NCBI GenBank assembly: GCA_029378245.1
Contig: JARKIF010000027.1
Coordinates: 682,001-746,000 of the forward strand
Direction: 5' to 3'
Source of the DNA: Roridomyces roridus
Taxonomy: Eukaryota; Basidiomycota; Agaricomycetes; Agaricales; Mycenaceae
Length of the DNA: 64,000 nucleotides
Under the pieces are notes generated by a model, which saw nothing but the letters and a program-made list of their open reading frames with translations, was not told the origin of the DNA and made no database searches. The translations under genes were made by a program, and so were the position numbers. Shown here piece by piece: positions 61,940 to 64,000 of this stretch; the stretch's first letter is position 1, and every line of letters starts with the position of its first letter.

Positions 61940-64000
61940 ATGCCTTACGAGGCCGTCGCAGAACCGGACCCAACATGCGTACAGCACACCAAGGACCTCA
62001 TATTCGGTATCTGGAACGTCTCTGAGCTTCGCCCGCACCAAGAAATTGCCGGGATTCACTTGATACAAGGCAAGAATGTTGTCCTCGATGTCCCTACTGG
62101 CGGTGGCAAGACCCTTGCATTCTGGTGGCCGCTTCTGTACCACTGGGACCCGAACGTCAACGCCGAGGGCACGCGCAAGATCTTGCTGGTCGTCAGTCCC
62201 CTGGTGGCTCTCATGAGCGAGCAAGCGGAGGATCTGTGCAATCGAAAGATCCCCGCACTTGCGCTCACTTCACATACGCCAGATTTGAAACAGGCGCTCA
62301 AGGTCGGCCCATTCTGCTTCTCTCTACCCATTCTGAATCTCGCGCCAGGACGCCGGTCAAAACAAGTTTCGTGTGCTGTTTGTGAGCCCCGAGATGGCCG
62401 TTGGTGCAGCTTTCCACGAGCATGTCCTGAAAGCTGCACCCTTCCGGGACAATATCATCGGCTTCATTGCCGACGAGTTCCACGCCATAGTGGAGTGGGG
62501 TACACCCGACTTCAGGCCAGAATATAGCGAGCTCATCGTTCTTCTGCGGCGGTTACCCACTGGTGTTCCTGTGATGATGGGCTCAGCGACACTGCCTGGT
62601 ATTCTTCTCCAGGATGGTCTTCGGCTTCTGGCGATTACAAAATACGAGCACATCGCTTTCTCGAACAACAAGCCAAATGTGGCGCTCTCTGTGCGCCTCA
62701 TGCAGCATCCCCGAACCACATACGTGGATCTCATCAATCTTTTCCCTCACGATCCTTCCCCGAATGCACAAGACTTCCCCCAAACTCTCATCTACGTCAA
62801 CAGCCTGCAGGAGTCAGAGGACATCCAAGACTTTCTGCGGGCCCACTCGCCAAAATCCATCCCCGCCGTGTCGTTCGAGTTCTACCATCGGCACATTGCT
62901 GAGTCTCGCAAGATTATCATCCAGGGAGCTCTTCGAGACGGCTCTTTACGTGCAGTCTCCGCAACGGATGCTCTTGGAATGGTGAGGCAATAATATTGAA
63001 CTGCCATACATATGCCAACGATTTCGTTCCAGGGTATGGATTTTTCGAAGGTTCGGCGAGTGGTCCTTTGGCGCGAACCCAAGTCGTTCCTCTCGCTGGT
63101 GCAGAAAACAGGCAGGTGTGCACGGCAGATCCAAGACCGCGGCGAGATGATTCTTTTCATCACAAAGGCGTCGTATGCTCGTCATTTGGCGCTTCTTGAG
63201 GCGGAAGGCGATTTTGATGAGAGTGACCCTGAGGACGATGATAGAGAGGAGGGTGTCGATAATGATGACGCGGCAGAAGAGCCTCTCGACAGGGAGGCCG
63301 CAATCGGGCCTGATGAGTTAGAGGAGGAAGATGAAGTCCCAACTACATCCTCAACGGCGAGCGCAGGTTTTAAGGCGCAAGACTCCCTCTTTTTAGCCCG
63401 GTTCATTGTGGAACCCAAATGCCGTCGTGACCCTTGGAACGAGTACTTCCAAAATGCCAAGAAAAGTACGAATCTAGTTATCATTCAATTTCTCTCACTC
63501 ATCTTTGAGCAGAGGTCTTCATCCCGCAAGACCCTGATACCCGCTGTTGCGACTGCTGCGATCCATCCCAGTTTCCGGTTGATAGCATTGAAGCAGTGCT
63601 CTTGCCGCTCGACAAACCCGGCCGCGGCTCGAAACCAACCCCAGAGCTTTCTTTGGCTGTGGTGGAAGCTCTTCAAGCATGGCGCGACAAGATTATTGCT
63701 CGAGACTTTCCGAACCAGTTGAACATCACCGGCAAACTCATTCTGTCGAACAAAGTTATCCAGTCCATTGCCGCTCGTCCTCGTGCAATCACAACACCCC
63801 ACATTTTCGTCTCTTCCATCATTTGGAGATACGGGACAGTTCAGGATTTCCGTTATGGGCTTGAGGTTGTCTCTGAAATTTCAAGGCTACTTCTTGACCA
63901 TCCAGACCTCGAGGAACAGGAGCGAGAAGCCGCGCGGCGCGAGAAAGCATATCAGCAGCTGACCGTTCTAGCTTCGAAGGATTATCGACGTAGGCTCACC
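61940..64000 (+). CDS. RecQ-like DEAD/DEAH helicase, runs off the window
   Basis: Exons 61940-62302, 62349-62981, 63033-63465 and 63513 onward splice in phase. Motif Q/0 LRPHQEIAG, motif I (Walker A) PTGGGKTLAF, SPLVALMSEQ, FVSPEM, motif II DEFHAIVEWG, motif III GSATLP, then the second RecA lobe with TLIYVNSLQE, ATDALGMGMD and QKTGRCARQ (motif VI). An acidic insert follows (DESDPEDDDREEG), then a Cys cluster TRCCDCCDPSQFPVD like that of fungal RecQ-type helicases. The Walker B box is DEFH rather than DEAH/DEAD. ATP-driven DNA unwinding is expected. Start MPYEAVAEPD. The gene is open at base 64000, so its end is unseen. Confidence 0.85.

Overview
The window looks like accessory, transposon-rich chromosomal DNA of a filamentous basidiomycete, most likely an Agaricomycete. 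Reasons: almost every gene is broken by introns of about 45-60 bp with GT..AG ends; the content is typical of mushrooms (tandem F-box paralogs, a MYND-finger protein, DUF2828, a CBM1 esterase, a P450, a RecQ-like helicase); and there are Ty3/gypsy, pogo and hAT-type elements. Species cannot be assigned from sequence reading alone. All domain names come from reading motifs by eye; nothing was searched.

Layout. 0.7-4.9 kb: an F-box gene on the minus strand split near its 3' end by an internally deleted gypsy element. 5.0-6.0 kb: a TA-flanked non-autonomous DNA element. 6.3-9.6 kb: a cytochrome P450 and a small protein with a methyltransferase-like glycine loop. 9.9-11.2 kb: a MITE-like element between unassigned coding-like pieces. 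11.7-15.3 kb: a secreted TNT/NADase-type gene with a frame break, a membrane protein, a small hypothetical gene and a secreted CBM1-SGNH esterase. 15.5-19.0 kb: three metallo-beta-lactamase-fold genes plus a decayed fourth. 19.3-22.3 kb: a GH28 polygalacturonase whose active site is deleted, and a P450 3' exon fragment. 22.5-26.9 kb: a Ser/Thr-rich exon and a long multi-exon gene joining a kinase-like region, a PHD-type finger and membrane helices. 27.1-29.2 kb: the CAAX protease RCE1, cut off and followed directly by an F-box paralog fragment. 29.8-32.5 kb: an apparently intact pogo transposon. 32.5-34.4 kb: an RGG/Pro-rich gene carrying a hAT MITE in its first exon. 35.5-44.2 kb: F-box genes and a MYND gene. 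44.35-47.4 kb: a DUF2828 gene hit by three separate insertions. 47.4-about 61.4 kb: a large gypsy element. 61.9 kb to the end: a RecQ-like helicase running off the window.

The most unusual part is the gypsy element. Its LTR, primer site, gag, a Pro/Gln-rich ORF, protease and polymerase-integrase lie in order on the plus strand, with two successive ATGA stop-start overlaps. Downstream of the integrase lies a cassette of four spliced genes on the opposite strand (56.5-60.8 kb). They share a phase-0 intron directly after a Trp codon and look like one diverged family. The hexamer GGATAC is strongly enriched both in the LTR and through this cassette, which ties the two together. No 3' LTR is visible before the helicase.

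A second theme is insertion into coding exons. At least three host genes (F-box, RGG-rich, DUF2828) carry elements inside exons, and in each the flanking pieces rejoin in frame. The esterase, polygalacturonase, metallo-hydrolases and P450 suggest secreted or secondary metabolism, but I see no operon-like or formal biosynthetic cluster logic.
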